From Aliibacillus thermotolerans (GTDB lineage Bacteria; Bacillota; Bacilli; Bacillales; Marinococcaceae), in contig NZ_WKJG01000034.1 in the NCBI RefSeq assembly GCF_027853235.1, forward strand, positions 1-35,072: a DNA stretch of 35,072 bases, given 5' to 3'. The position numbers and the translations under genes are program-made. This document shows positions 25,443-32,810 of this stretch, one piece after another. Numbering within the stretch: the stretch's first letter is position 1; each line of letters begins with the position of its first letter. The notes below the pieces were generated by a model that was not told the origin of the DNA, made no database searches, and worked only from the letters and a program-made list of their open reading frames with translations.

Positions 25443-25472
25443 TGTTTACTACATATGGGATTTTGTATACAA
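25443..25472 (+). promoter_or_regulatory. Operator and weak promoter before the permease gene
   Basis: The perfect palindrome TTGTATACAA (25463-25472) matches that at 18243. TTGTTT (25443-25448) and TATACA (25466-25471), 17 bp apart, would be a weak promoter overlapping it. The remaining divergent region 25296-25442 is A/T-rich with no gene seen. Confidence 0.6.
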
Positions 25473-25562
25473 TTAGTCGACATAGGAGGTGGTGCCAAAA
25501 AGTAGTAGGTAATGAAACGAGTAATTATATGAATACTAAAAAATGATTGAAGGAGGAATAAT

Positions 25563-27023
25563 ATGGGAGAAGGTTTGATGATCACAGCTCCACACTGGAT
25601 ATTTGTATTAGTTCTTGTAGCCATCTTTACATGCATCTTGTTTCGAAAAGATGTCATCCTACCGTGTATTTTAGGAAGCTATCTGATCGGATTCCTCTAC
25701 CATACCGGAGAAGGAATCGGCTCTATGATTATCGGAGGAGCTCAGGTAGTTTTCACTTCATTTTTAGTGGCAGGCACGGAGTTACTTGAGATCATGGTTG
25801 TTATTTCTCTCATGGTGGCGATGTTAAAGGCGCTACAAGATGTTGGGGCAGATGTTCTAATGATTCAACCGGTGAAAAAATTGATGAAAACACCAACAAC
25901 CGCTTTTTTTATCCTAGGATGTGTGATGTATGTTGCTGCCTCCTTTTTTTGGCCGACTCCTGCCATTGCGTTAGTGGGAACCGTACTCATTCCAGTTGCC
26001 ATGAGGGCTGGACTTCCAGCGATGGGCGCTGCTGTCGCAGTGAATCTCATGGGACACGGCATTGCTTTATCTAGTGACTTAGTCATTCAAGGAGCGACAC
26101 AACTAACTTCGTCGGCCTCTGGGATAGAAACGACAACGCTGCTTCCATTTACCGCTCTTTTTTCAGTAGTTACAGGTGCCTTAGCAGTGGCGATTGGTTT
26201 TTACCTTGTAAAAAGAGATATGAAAAATGGAAAACTAACGGCGGAATTACCCGAAGAAACAGAGGAACAAGATACTGAAAGACAACAGACGAAAGGTGAA
26301 ATCGCTGCGACAGTTGAAAAACCACCTTTTCGAACGAAGTTTCTTGCTTTCTTTGTACCGATCACATTGTTAGTGATCGTAGCAACAATGATTTTCCGTT
26401 CTTTTTCTCCTCATTTTGAAGCGATCCAAGGGGGAGATGCAACGGCATTGCTAGGAGGAAGTGCGGTAGCTTTACTTATTGTAGCAACGTTTTTGAATAA
26501 AGGATTCCAGTCCATTGATCGCCTAGCAAGTCATATTCGAGAAGGATTTTTCTTTGCGATAAAAATTTTCGCTCCAATCATCCCGATTGCCGGTTTCTTT
26601 TTCATGGGAAGTCCGGAGCACTCTCAAACGATTCTAGGAGAAGGCGCACCTGGCTTTTTGTTTGATTTGGGTGCAATCGTAGCTCCATATTTCGCTGGCA
26701 ATGAAATATTCTTGACTTTTGGGATTGTCCTAGTATCGATACTCGCAGGATTAGATGGCTCAGGTTTTTCCGGTCTTCCACTCGTAGGGTCTCTTGCGGC
26801 TTCATTAGGAGGCAATGCAGGAGTGGATGTTGCTGTTTTAGCTTCTTTAGGACAAGTAGTCACCATTTTTGTCGGAGGGGGAACATTAACTGCTTGGGCG
26901 TTTGGAGTAGTTGCTGACGCCGGGATTGCAGGAGTAAAACCAATTGATTTGGTGCGTCGCAATTTTATTCCCGTCATGAGTGGTTTCTTTGTCGCCACTT
27001 GTTTAGCGATCTTTTTAATGTAA
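25563..27023 (+). CDS. Multi-spanning permease, ion-transporter-superfamily-like
   Basis: 486 aa with about eleven to twelve hydrophobic helices and one hydrophilic, acidic loop at about 220-260 (ELPEETEEQDTERQQT) splitting it into two halves. Each half has Gly/Ser/Pro-rich segments (MGHGIALSSDLVIQG and AGLDGSGFSGLPLVGSLAASLGG) such as those lining carboxylate-type transporters. Ribosome site GGAGGA before ATG. The gene forms a single unit with an operator-bearing promoter, so it is a good candidate importer for the cluster's inducer or substrate. I could not place it in a named family with certainty. Confidence 0.6.
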   Translation: MGEGLMITAPHWIFVLVLVAIFTCILFRKDVILPCILGSYLIGFLYHTGEGIGSMIIGGAQVVFTSFLVAGTELLEIMVVISLMVAMLKALQDVGADVLMIQPVKKLMKTPTTAFFILGCVMYVAASFFWPTPAIALVGTVLIPVAMRAGLPAMGAAVAVNLMGHGIALSSDLVIQGATQLTSSASGIETTTLLPFTALFSVVTGALAVAIGFYLVKRDMKNGKLTAELPEETEEQDTERQQTKGEIAATVEKPPFRTKFLAFFVPITLLVIVATMIFRSFSPHFEAIQGGDATALLGGSAVALLIVATFLNKGFQSIDRLASHIREGFFFAIKIFAPIIPIAGFFFMGSPEHSQTILGEGAPGFLFDLGAIVAPYFAGNEIFLTFGIVLVSILAGLDGSGFSGLPLVGSLAASLGGNAGVDVAVLASLGQVVTIFVGGGTLTAWAFGVVADAGIAGVKPIDLVRRNFIPVMSGFFVATCLAIFLM

Positions 27024-27070
27024 GCGATCCCATGAATGAATAAAAATATTAAAAAAATTAAAAAAATGTA

Positions 27071-27099
27071 TTGACAAGGAGTCATTACTGCCCTATACT
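27071..27099 (+). promoter_or_regulatory. Strong sigma-A promoter of the diiron enzyme operon
   Basis: TTGACA (27071-27076), 17 bp, TATACT (27094-27099). Consensus -35, near-consensus -10. The start would be near 27106, directly before the operator at 27111. Confidence 0.75.
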
Positions 27100-27110
27100 T
27101 GTAATTAACA

Positions 27111-27126
27111 ATTTGGTATACCAAAT
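27111..27126. promoter_or_regulatory. 16-bp perfect palindromic operator
   Basis: ATTTGGTATACCAAAT is a perfect 16-bp palindrome a few bases after the predicted start point. It is the fullest version of the cluster operator and fits the TGGT-N2-ACCA pattern of FCD-type GntR sites. Repression would block the longest operon of the cluster (27182-32428). Confidence 0.75.
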
Positions 27127-27181
27127 ACAAAATATCAAATTTGTTTTCATTTATATTTAATTATTTAAGGAGGAATAAACA

Positions 27182-27901
27182 ATGGCAAAATTATTATCCC
27201 GTGAGGAATTTAGAAAAGAACTAGAGGAGGCAATTAAAGGAAACCATAGTGAAGCAGCTCCGTTTACAGTAGCTTGGGCAGAAGGAAAGTTGGAAAGAAA
27301 ACACTTTGCTAGATGGGCAGAAAACCACTACCACTATGTTGGACCTTTTGCAGACTATTTAGCATACATGTACGCAAATACTCCTGAAGAATGCAGAGAC
27401 GCAAAAGACTTCATTCTACAAAATATGTATGAAGAAGAAGTAGCTGCCGATCGTCACACAGATTTACTTATCCGTTTCGCTGAAACATGTGGAACAACAA
27501 GAGAAAGAGTAGAAGATCCAAAAAATATGCTCCCTACTACATTAGGTCTCCAAAGCTGGTGTTATTCCGTAGCAGTTCGAGAAAACTTTGTGGTAGCAAC
27601 AGCAGCATTAGTGGTTGGATTAGAATCTCAAGTACCGGCGATTTACAGAAAACAAACGCCAATTCTTCGTGAAAAGTATGGATTTACTGATGAAGAAATT
27701 GAGTTTTTCGACCTTCACATTGTGTCTGACGAAATTCACGGTGAACGTGGATACTCTATCGTGCTAAAATATGCAGACACACCAGAATTGCAACAAAGAT
27801 GTTTGGAAATTGTGCGTACAGGAGCTGACATGAGACGGATGTACATGGACGGTCTTTATGAAGCTTACTTGAAAGAAGATCTTCAAAAAGCGGGAGTTTA
27901 A
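27182..27901 (+). CDS. Haem-oxygenase-like diiron enzyme (HDO; PqqC/CADD-like)
   Basis: 239 aa all-helical protein of the PqqC/TenA-like fold. The six diiron ligands of CADD-type enzymes can be placed: E85 and H92 (EX6H, in EEEVAADRH), E148 (in VVGLESQ), and H179, D183 and H186 (HX3DX2H, in HIVSDEIH). Spacing is almost identical to Chlamydia CADD. Known HDOs use O2 to cleave C-C or insert oxygen (UndA, SznF, CADD). ATG follows AGGAGG. It heads the operon containing an aldehyde dehydrogenase, ferredoxin-NADP reductase and ferredoxin, the expected electron supply. I infer the pathway's oxygen-dependent step; the substrate is unknown. PqqC itself lacks metal ligands, so a pyrroloquinoline role is unlikely. 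Confidence 0.78.
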   Translation: MAKLLSREEFRKELEEAIKGNHSEAAPFTVAWAEGKLERKHFARWAENHYHYVGPFADYLAYMYANTPEECRDAKDFILQNMYEEEVAADRHTDLLIRFAETCGTTRERVEDPKNMLPTTLGLQSWCYSVAVRENFVVATAALVVGLESQVPAIYRKQTPILREKYGFTDEEIEFFDLHIVSDEIHGERGYSIVLKYADTPELQQRCLEIVRTGADMRRMYMDGLYEAYLKEDLQKAGV

Positions 27902-27920
27902 TTAACTAAACTAAAAGAAA

Positions 27921-27944
27921 GGCAGTTTCCGATTGGAAGCTGCC
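27921..27944. repeat. Intercistronic hairpin after the diiron enzyme gene
   Basis: GGCAGTTTCC (27921-27930) pairs with GGAAGCTGCC (27935-27944), one G-U, loop GATT. There is no T-run. It may stabilise the diiron-enzyme mRNA or lower expression of downstream genes. Confidence 0.6.
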
Positions 27945-27979
27945 TAAACATTACGAATATTCAGGAAAAGGGTGGTAGT

Positions 27980-29443
27980 TTGTTACAAACAGACGTAAAA
28001 ACCTACAGTAATTATATTAACGGAGTTTGGCAAGAAAGCGAGAGTGCAAATACGTTTGTAAGTGTTAACCCTGCGAATACAGAGGATATCCTTGGTCGTT
28101 TTCAATCTTCCACTGGTGAGGATGTTGAAAAAGCGATTCAGGCAGCTCAGGAAGCTTTTCCATCGTGGGCTGCTCTGGCACCGTCGAAACGAGCAGCAGT
28201 TTTGAATAAAGCAGCAGACATCCTTGAAAGCAAAGCAGAAGAAATAGGAAAAGAATTGACAAGAGAAGAAGGCAAAATCATCTCAGTTGCCACTGGGGAA
28301 GTGAAACGATCCGCTCAAACTTTACGCTACTATGCGGTAGAAGGACTTAGCTTTACGGGAGAAACATTTCCTAATGACGATCCTGCCTTGGATGTCTACA
28401 CGGTACGAGAGCCGTTAGGAGTTGTTTCTGTCATTACTCCTTGGAACTTTCCAATCTCTATTCCTGCACGAAAAATCGCACCTGCACTTATGACAGGGAA
28501 TACAGTAGTTTTTAAACCATCTTCGGATACACCGCTCATTGGATACCGTTTAGTGGAAGCTTTTCATGAAGCCGGTATACCAAAAGGTGTCATAAACTTC
28601 GTGACAGGTAGATCATCAGAGATTGGAGATCAAATCATCACACATCCAGCGATTAAAGCAATCACTTTTACCGGTTCCACAAGTGCGGGAGAAGACATTC
28701 ATAGGAAAACGTCTTTTACGACGAGAACGCAAATGGAGTTAGGTGGTAAAAATCCATTAATTGTGATGGATGATGCAGACTTAGACCACGCTGCTCAACT
28801 GGCAGTGAATGGTGGATTTGCACTTACAGGTCAAGCTTGTACAGGAACGAGCCGTGTCATTGTGATGGAGACAGTAGCAGAAAAATTTAAAGAAAAGCTC
28901 ATTGAAAAAACGAAAGCAATGACAATTGGTGATGGATTGAACGAAGGAACAAAAATCGGTCCTTTGGCAAACAAAAAACAGTTAGAAACTGTTTTAAACT
29001 ATATTCAGATTGGAAAAGAAGAAGGAGCTTCTCTGGAGTATGGGGGAAGACACTTAACCGATGGTGTTTTTGAAAAGGGTTACTTTGTAGAACCGGCCAT
29101 TTTTTCACAAGTGACTCCAAATATGAGAATTGCACAAGAAGAAATATTCGGACCGGTGATTGCGATTATCACTGTCAATTCTTACGAAGAAGCAATTACT
29201 ATTGCTAATGGTGTTGAATACGGATTAGCTGCATCCATTGCTACAAATGATGTAAAACGAGCGAAACAATTTACAAATGATATTGAAGCAGGAACAGTAA
29301 AAGTAAATCGTACGACGACGGGTAATTTGATTAACGCTCCATTCGGTGGGTTGAAAAAATCGAGCACTTCTACTTTTAGAGAGTCAGGACGTGCTGGTAT
29401 GGAGTTCTTTACTCAAATTAAAACTGTGTATGTAGGTTATTAG
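27980..29443 (+). CDS. NAD(P)-dependent aldehyde dehydrogenase
   Basis: 487 aa, full-length ALDH superfamily. Landmarks: PWNFPIS, FTGSTSAG, general base E253 in ELGGKNP, catalytic C287 in GQACTGTSR, EEIFGPV and the C-terminal KKSSTSTFRESG. The last motif and overall feel resemble alpha-ketoglutaric semialdehyde and related dehydrogenases, but substrate cannot be fixed. TTG start after GGGTGGTAG. It follows the diiron enzyme by 78 nt and probably oxidises the aldehyde made by it or by RidA/creatininase steps (inference). Confidence 0.9.
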   Translation: MLQTDVKTYSNYINGVWQESESANTFVSVNPANTEDILGRFQSSTGEDVEKAIQAAQEAFPSWAALAPSKRAAVLNKAADILESKAEEIGKELTREEGKIISVATGEVKRSAQTLRYYAVEGLSFTGETFPNDDPALDVYTVREPLGVVSVITPWNFPISIPARKIAPALMTGNTVVFKPSSDTPLIGYRLVEAFHEAGIPKGVINFVTGRSSEIGDQIITHPAIKAITFTGSTSAGEDIHRKTSFTTRTQMELGGKNPLIVMDDADLDHAAQLAVNGGFALTGQACTGTSRVIVMETVAEKFKEKLIEKTKAMTIGDGLNEGTKIGPLANKKQLETVLNYIQIGKEEGASLEYGGRHLTDGVFEKGYFVEPAIFSQVTPNMRIAQEEIFGPVIAIITVNSYEEAITIANGVEYGLAASIATNDVKRAKQFTNDIEAGTVKVNRTTTGNLINAPFGGLKKSSTSTFRESGRAGMEFFTQIKTVYVGY

Positions 29444-29456
29444 GAGGTAAGTTTTT

Positions 29457-29936
29457 ATGCGCCAAGTATATGAATTAACTTTAGAAGAAGCAAAATTAAT
29501 GATTGAAGCAGCGAAAAAAAAAGCAGAAGAAATTAACGTTCTAGAAACGATTGCTATTGTGGATAGCGGTGGATTTGTCATCGCCATGGAACGAATGAAT
29601 AAATCCCGAGTAACAGGACCGGAAATAGCAATGGCGAAAGGATTTACTGCTGCGGGACATAAACGTTCAACTCATTTATTTAACCGCGAACCTAGTGGAC
29701 CTGTACTGCCAGGAAATGAAGCATTTGGTATACAACATATGATTCCGGGTAAATTTGCAACGTTTGTTGGAGGTTTTCCAATCGTTGTGAATAATGAAGT
29801 CATCGGTGGGGTTGGTGTAAGCGGTGGCAATGGAGAACAGGATACCGCTGTTGGTGTGGCTGCACTGGAAGCATTAGCCGAACATTTGAAAAGTGAAGGA
29901 CATGAGGTACTCACCGAACCAGATATAAAACTTTAG
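29457..29936 (+). CDS. GlcG/HbpS (DUF336) family protein
   Basis: 159 aa. The family signature is clear: ETIAIVDSGGFVIAMERM near residue 30-45, and the GGFPIVVNNEVIGGVGVSGGNGEQDTAVGVAALEAL stretch in the C-terminal half (broken here: PIVVNNEVIGG, VSGGNGEQD). Members bind haem or small molecules, and often sit in glycolate, diol and aromatic breakdown operons. ATG after AGGAGG, 14 nt after the aldehyde dehydrogenase. An exact 11-bp copy of the cluster operator, TTGGTATACAA, lies inside the gene at 29725-29735. Confidence 0.82.
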   Translation: MRQVYELTLEEAKLMIEAAKKKAEEINVLETIAIVDSGGFVIAMERMNKSRVTGPEIAMAKGFTAAGHKRSTHLFNREPSGPVLPGNEAFGIQHMIPGKFATFVGGFPIVVNNEVIGGVGVSGGNGEQDTAVGVAALEALAEHLKSEGHEVLTEPDIKL

Positions 29937-29943
29937 AAAATTC

Positions 29944-29969
29944 AGGCGCGCTGATTCCCACAGCCGCCT
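29944..29969. repeat. Intercistronic GC-rich hairpin
   Basis: AGGCG-GCTG type arms (29944-29953 with 29961-29969) pair with one bulged base around a 7-nt loop. It lies between the HbpS gene and the transporter pair, with no T-run, so it more likely tunes mRNA stability. Confidence 0.5.
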
Positions 29970-29998
29970 TCATTTCCTAAAAGGAGGGAGAGAATAAG

Positions 29999-30592
29999 TT
30001 GCATCCCTATTTACAAATTATGATAGGATTTGCTAGATCAGGTGTGTTAGGGTATGGCGGTGGGCCATCAGTCATTCCATTAATTGAGTATGAAGCGGTT
30101 AAAAACTATAAATGGATGAATAGCGATGAATTTGGCGAAACATTAGCACTTGCAAATACATTGCCGGGTCCTATAGCTACAAAGATGGCAGCATATATTG
30201 GTTACAAAGTAAAGGGACCTTTAGGAGCTATTGTCGCTGTGACAGCTCACATTCTCCCTTCTTTAATCGCATTAATAGGTATACTCACTTTTTTTTACTC
30301 TTTTCGTTCTTCTCCATTCATTAGTGGGATGGTGCAAGGAGTAACCCCAGTCATAGCAGTCATGTTGTTCATGATGGCATTGGATTTTCTTAAAAAAGGT
30401 TCCAAAGGGTTAGGAGTCCGTTGGGCAATGATATTAGCGGTTTTTGCCTTTTTATTATTACAAATCCTTACTCTTCATCCTGGAATCGTGATCGCTATTT
30501 TTTTAACATCAGCTTTTATATTTGCAACGTATCGTGGAAGAAAAACGATGAAACAGAATTTCGAACAAGAGAGCAGAGAGAAGGTTCAGTGA
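29999..30592 (+). CDS. Chromate-transporter-family protein, short form (first half)
   Basis: 197 aa with about five membrane helices. Single-domain CHR family: [35 protein letters not shown]. Two such half-length genes in tandem form a functional ChrA-type pair. TTG start after GGAGGGAG. In catabolic clusters CHR proteins need not export chromate; here it may move an organic anion or sulfate-like product. Co-transcribed with 30594. Confidence 0.85.
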   Translation: MHPYLQIMIGFARSGVLGYGGGPSVIPLIEYEAVKNYKWMNSDEFGETLALANTLPGPIATKMAAYIGYKVKGPLGAIVAVTAHILPSLIALIGILTFFYSFRSSPFISGMVQGVTPVIAVMLFMMALDFLKKGSKGLGVRWAMILAVFAFLLLQILTLHPGIVIAIFLTSAFIFATYRGRKTMKQNFEQESREKVQ

Positions 30593-30593
30593 C

Positions 30594-31139
30594 ATGGTAT
30601 ATGTTGAAATATTTTGGGCATTTTTTCTAGCTAATTTACTAGGTTATGGAGGGGGGCCGGCTACCATTCCTCTTATTCAAAATGAAGTCGTGAATCGATA
30701 TGAATGGGTCTCACTCCATGAATTCAGTGAGCTATTAGCGATTGCTAATGCACTACCAGGACCGATTGCAACCAAACTTGGTGGCTTTATCGGTTATGAA
30801 GTGGGGGGAGTGTTAGGTGCATTGGTTGCGTTAGTTGCGACAATTGCGCCTTCTGCCATTGCGGTTATTATCCTCCTTCAATTTGCTGCTATGTTTAAAG
30901 ATTCGTTGCAAATTAAATATATGACACGTTCTGTTCAACCCGTGATTGCCATCTTGTTAGGAGTATTAGCGATTCAATTTATTTATACTTCTTTTGAAGA
31001 CAGTGGTCTCATTCATTTAATGATAGTGACCGTGCTAAGTTATCTGTTTCTAGAAAAGTTCAAAACCCATCCAGCTTTAGTGATTGCTGGGGCTTTGCTT
31101 TACGGCGGGCTGTTTATGTCCGGCCTGATTATTTCATAG
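30594..31139 (+). CDS. Chromate-transporter-family protein, short form (second half)
   Basis: 181 aa, partner of the preceding gene (matching [17 protein letters not shown] and [19 protein letters not shown] motifs). Its ATG begins one base after the stop of the first half, so translation is coupled. About five membrane helices. The two halves are expected to be inserted in opposite orientations and work together. Confidence 0.85.
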   Translation: MVYVEIFWAFFLANLLGYGGGPATIPLIQNEVVNRYEWVSLHEFSELLAIANALPGPIATKLGGFIGYEVGGVLGALVALVATIAPSAIAVIILLQFAAMFKDSLQIKYMTRSVQPVIAILLGVLAIQFIYTSFEDSGLIHLMIVTVLSYLFLEKFKTHPALVIAGALLYGGLFMSGLIIS

Positions 31140-31173
31140 GACGGATGAACTTTATAATCGGAGGTTACGCATC

Positions 31174-32160
31174 ATGGAAGATAAAGTATTTGATATCACT
31201 ATTGTAGGTGGTGGGCCCGCCGGTCTCTTTGCTGCTTTTTATGCAGGAATGAGACAGGCATCCGTGAAAATAATCGAAAGTATGCCCCAATTAGGCGGGC
31301 AACTTGGTGCATTGTATCCTGAAAAATATATTTATGATGTAGCTGGTTTCCCTAAAATTAAAGCGAAAGATTTAGTTGCATCATTAGAGGAACAAATGAA
31401 TCAATTTAATCCCACCATATGTTTAGAACAATCGGTTGAAGGCCTTGAAAAATTGGATGATCAATTATTTCGTTTAACGACAAACAAGGAGTCCCATTTA
31501 ACGAAAACAGTAATTATCACTGCTGGTGTTGGAGCTTTTCAACCAAGAAAATTAAAAATTGATGGGGTAGAAAAATTTGAAAATAAGAACCTTCACTATT
31601 TTATTAAGGACTTGGAAACCTTTCGTGGAAAAAAGGTAGTAATCTGTGGTGGCGGTGATTCTGCCGTCGATTGGGCATTAATGTTAGAACCGATCGCAGA
31701 AAAAGTTACGATTGTCCATCGTCGCAATAAATTTAGGGCCCATGAGCATAGTGTGAAACAGTTGTTTGACTCAAGTGTGGAAGTGAAAACTCCTTATCAA
31801 CCTATTGATGTGATTGGAGAGGAGCAGATTGAGACACTCATCGTAGAATCAGGAGAAGGAGAGGAAATCGAACATCTTTCTCTCGACGAGTTAGTCGTGA
31901 ACTATGGATTTATTTCCTCCCTTGGTCCGTTGAAAAACATAGGAGTTGAAATAGAAAAAAACTCCATTGTCGTGAATTCAAAAATGGAAACAAATATTCC
32001 AGGCGTCTATGCAGCAGGTGACATTACTACTTTTGATGGAAAAGTAAAATTGATTGCGACAGGGTTTGGTGAAGCACCGACTGCTGTGAATAATGCGAAG
32101 GCATACATTGATCCAGAGGCAAAAATTCAGCCATTACACAGCACTTCTGTCATGGCGTAA
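31174..32160 (+). CDS. Ferredoxin-NADP reductase, YumC type (FNR2)
   Basis: 328 aa thioredoxin-reductase-like flavoprotein lacking the CxxC redox pair, the mark of Bacillus-type FNRs. FAD site [14 protein letters not shown] (12-25), NADPH site [11 protein letters not shown] (from G159), and the C-terminal [22 protein letters not shown] block. It transfers electrons from NADPH to ferredoxin. ATG after GGAGG, 20 nt upstream of the next ferredoxin gene, so the pair provides a dedicated redox chain for the diiron enzyme. Confidence 0.9.
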   Translation: MEDKVFDITIVGGGPAGLFAAFYAGMRQASVKIIESMPQLGGQLGALYPEKYIYDVAGFPKIKAKDLVASLEEQMNQFNPTICLEQSVEGLEKLDDQLFRLTTNKESHLTKTVIITAGVGAFQPRKLKIDGVEKFENKNLHYFIKDLETFRGKKVVICGGGDSAVDWALMLEPIAEKVTIVHRRNKFRAHEHSVKQLFDSSVEVKTPYQPIDVIGEEQIETLIVESGEGEEIEHLSLDELVVNYGFISSLGPLKNIGVEIEKNSIVVNSKMETNIPGVYAAGDITTFDGKVKLIATGFGEAPTAVNNAKAYIDPEAKIQPLHSTSVMA

Positions 32161-32179
32161 AGATAGAAAGGAGAAGAAA

Positions 32180-32428
32180 ATGGCTAAATTTACTTGGGTA
32201 AATAAAGATACATGCATTTCATGCGGTTCTTGCGAAGAAATTGCTCCAGATATTTTCGAATATGATGAAGAAGGTCTTTCACACGTTATTTTAGACGATA
32301 ATACGGGCTCGCAAGAAGTACCGGAAGAATTAGAAGAAGATTTAATAGAAGCAGAAGAATGTTGTCCATCGGAATCCATCAAAGTTCAAGATGTTCCATT
32401 CACTCATAAAGTGCGGGTAGGAGAATAA
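32180..32428 (+). CDS. Ferredoxin, single [4Fe-4S]-type cluster
   Basis: 82 aa, Bacillus Fer-like. Ligands C12, C15, C18 (CISCGSC) and C62 (in CCP) form a monocluster site; the C-terminal half is acidic. Start ATG at 32180 is 6 nt after AAGGAGAAG; an earlier in-frame start would overlap the reductase gene. It is the natural partner of the FNR encoded just before. Together with two [2Fe-2S] ferredoxins the cluster has three electron carriers. Confidence 0.88.
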   Translation: MAKFTWVNKDTCISCGSCEEIAPDIFEYDEEGLSHVILDDNTGSQEVPEELEEDLIEAEECCPSESIKVQDVPFTHKVRVGE

Positions 32429-32444
32429 AAAGAACCACATAAAA

Positions 32445-32502
32445 CCCTTTCATTTTGCCCGAAAGAATCGTCATTTTTCTTTCACAAAATGAAAGGGATT
32501 TT
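32445..32502 (+). terminator. Large terminator hairpin after the redox operon
   Basis: CCCTTTCATTTTG (32445-32457) and CAAAATGAAAGGG (32485-32497) pair perfectly over 13 bp, followed by ATTTT. A nested GAAAGA/TCTTTC pairing fills the loop. It ends the operon beginning at 27182. Confidence 0.75.
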
Positions 32503-32558
32503 AACAAACTCCACTCTTTTAAAATATTTTTTACACAAGGCTTTTCTTTTGCGCAATT

Positions 32559-32569
32559 TTGGTATACAA
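32559..32569. promoter_or_regulatory. Operator before the 65-aa Cys-rich gene
   Basis: TTGGTATACAA (32559-32569) is the same 11-mer found at 25257-25267 (inverse) and shares the GTATAC core of the other sites. It lies 31 bp before the next start. A promoter here is less clear; TATACT at 32570-32575 may be the -10. Confidence 0.65.
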
Positions 32570-32600
32570 TATACTAAAAGAGACTAGGAGTGGAGATTTT

Positions 32601-32798
32601 ATGAGAATACCTAAGCAATTAAATTGGAGCGAACATATTTTTAAAGAAAGAGAAGAGTATGGCTATGAGAATGACTTTGTTCCATGTCCATTGCACAAGT
32701 TTTCTTGTAAAGAGAAATGTAAAACGTGTACTTGGTTAATCCATTTCAAAGAAGAGGACAATCATTTTCAAGTAAATTGTCGTCCACCAGTCATTTAA
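32601..32798 (+). CDS. 65-aa Cys-rich protein
   Basis: 65 aa with C29, C36, C40, C43 and C60, and H32. The core CKEKCKTCTW (CX3CX2C) echoes the CKTC of the 52-aa peptide at 20239. It probably binds zinc or an iron-sulfur cluster. ATG at 32601 follows AGGAGTGGAG; the frame can be read from 32559 but this crosses the operator. Its promoter region carries the cluster operator, and it is followed closely by a membrane protein, so the two may form a unit. No family recognised. Confidence 0.65.
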   Translation: MRIPKQLNWSEHIFKEREEYGYENDFVPCPLHKFSCKEKCKTCTWLIHFKEEDNHFQVNCRPPVI

Positions 32799-32810
32799 GA
32801 GAGTATTCCC

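Noticed and set aside
28574-28585. GGTATACCAAAA inside the aldehyde dehydrogenase gene
   Set aside because: It resembles the operator but is one-sided and explained by the codons of a conserved ALDH segment (GIPKG).
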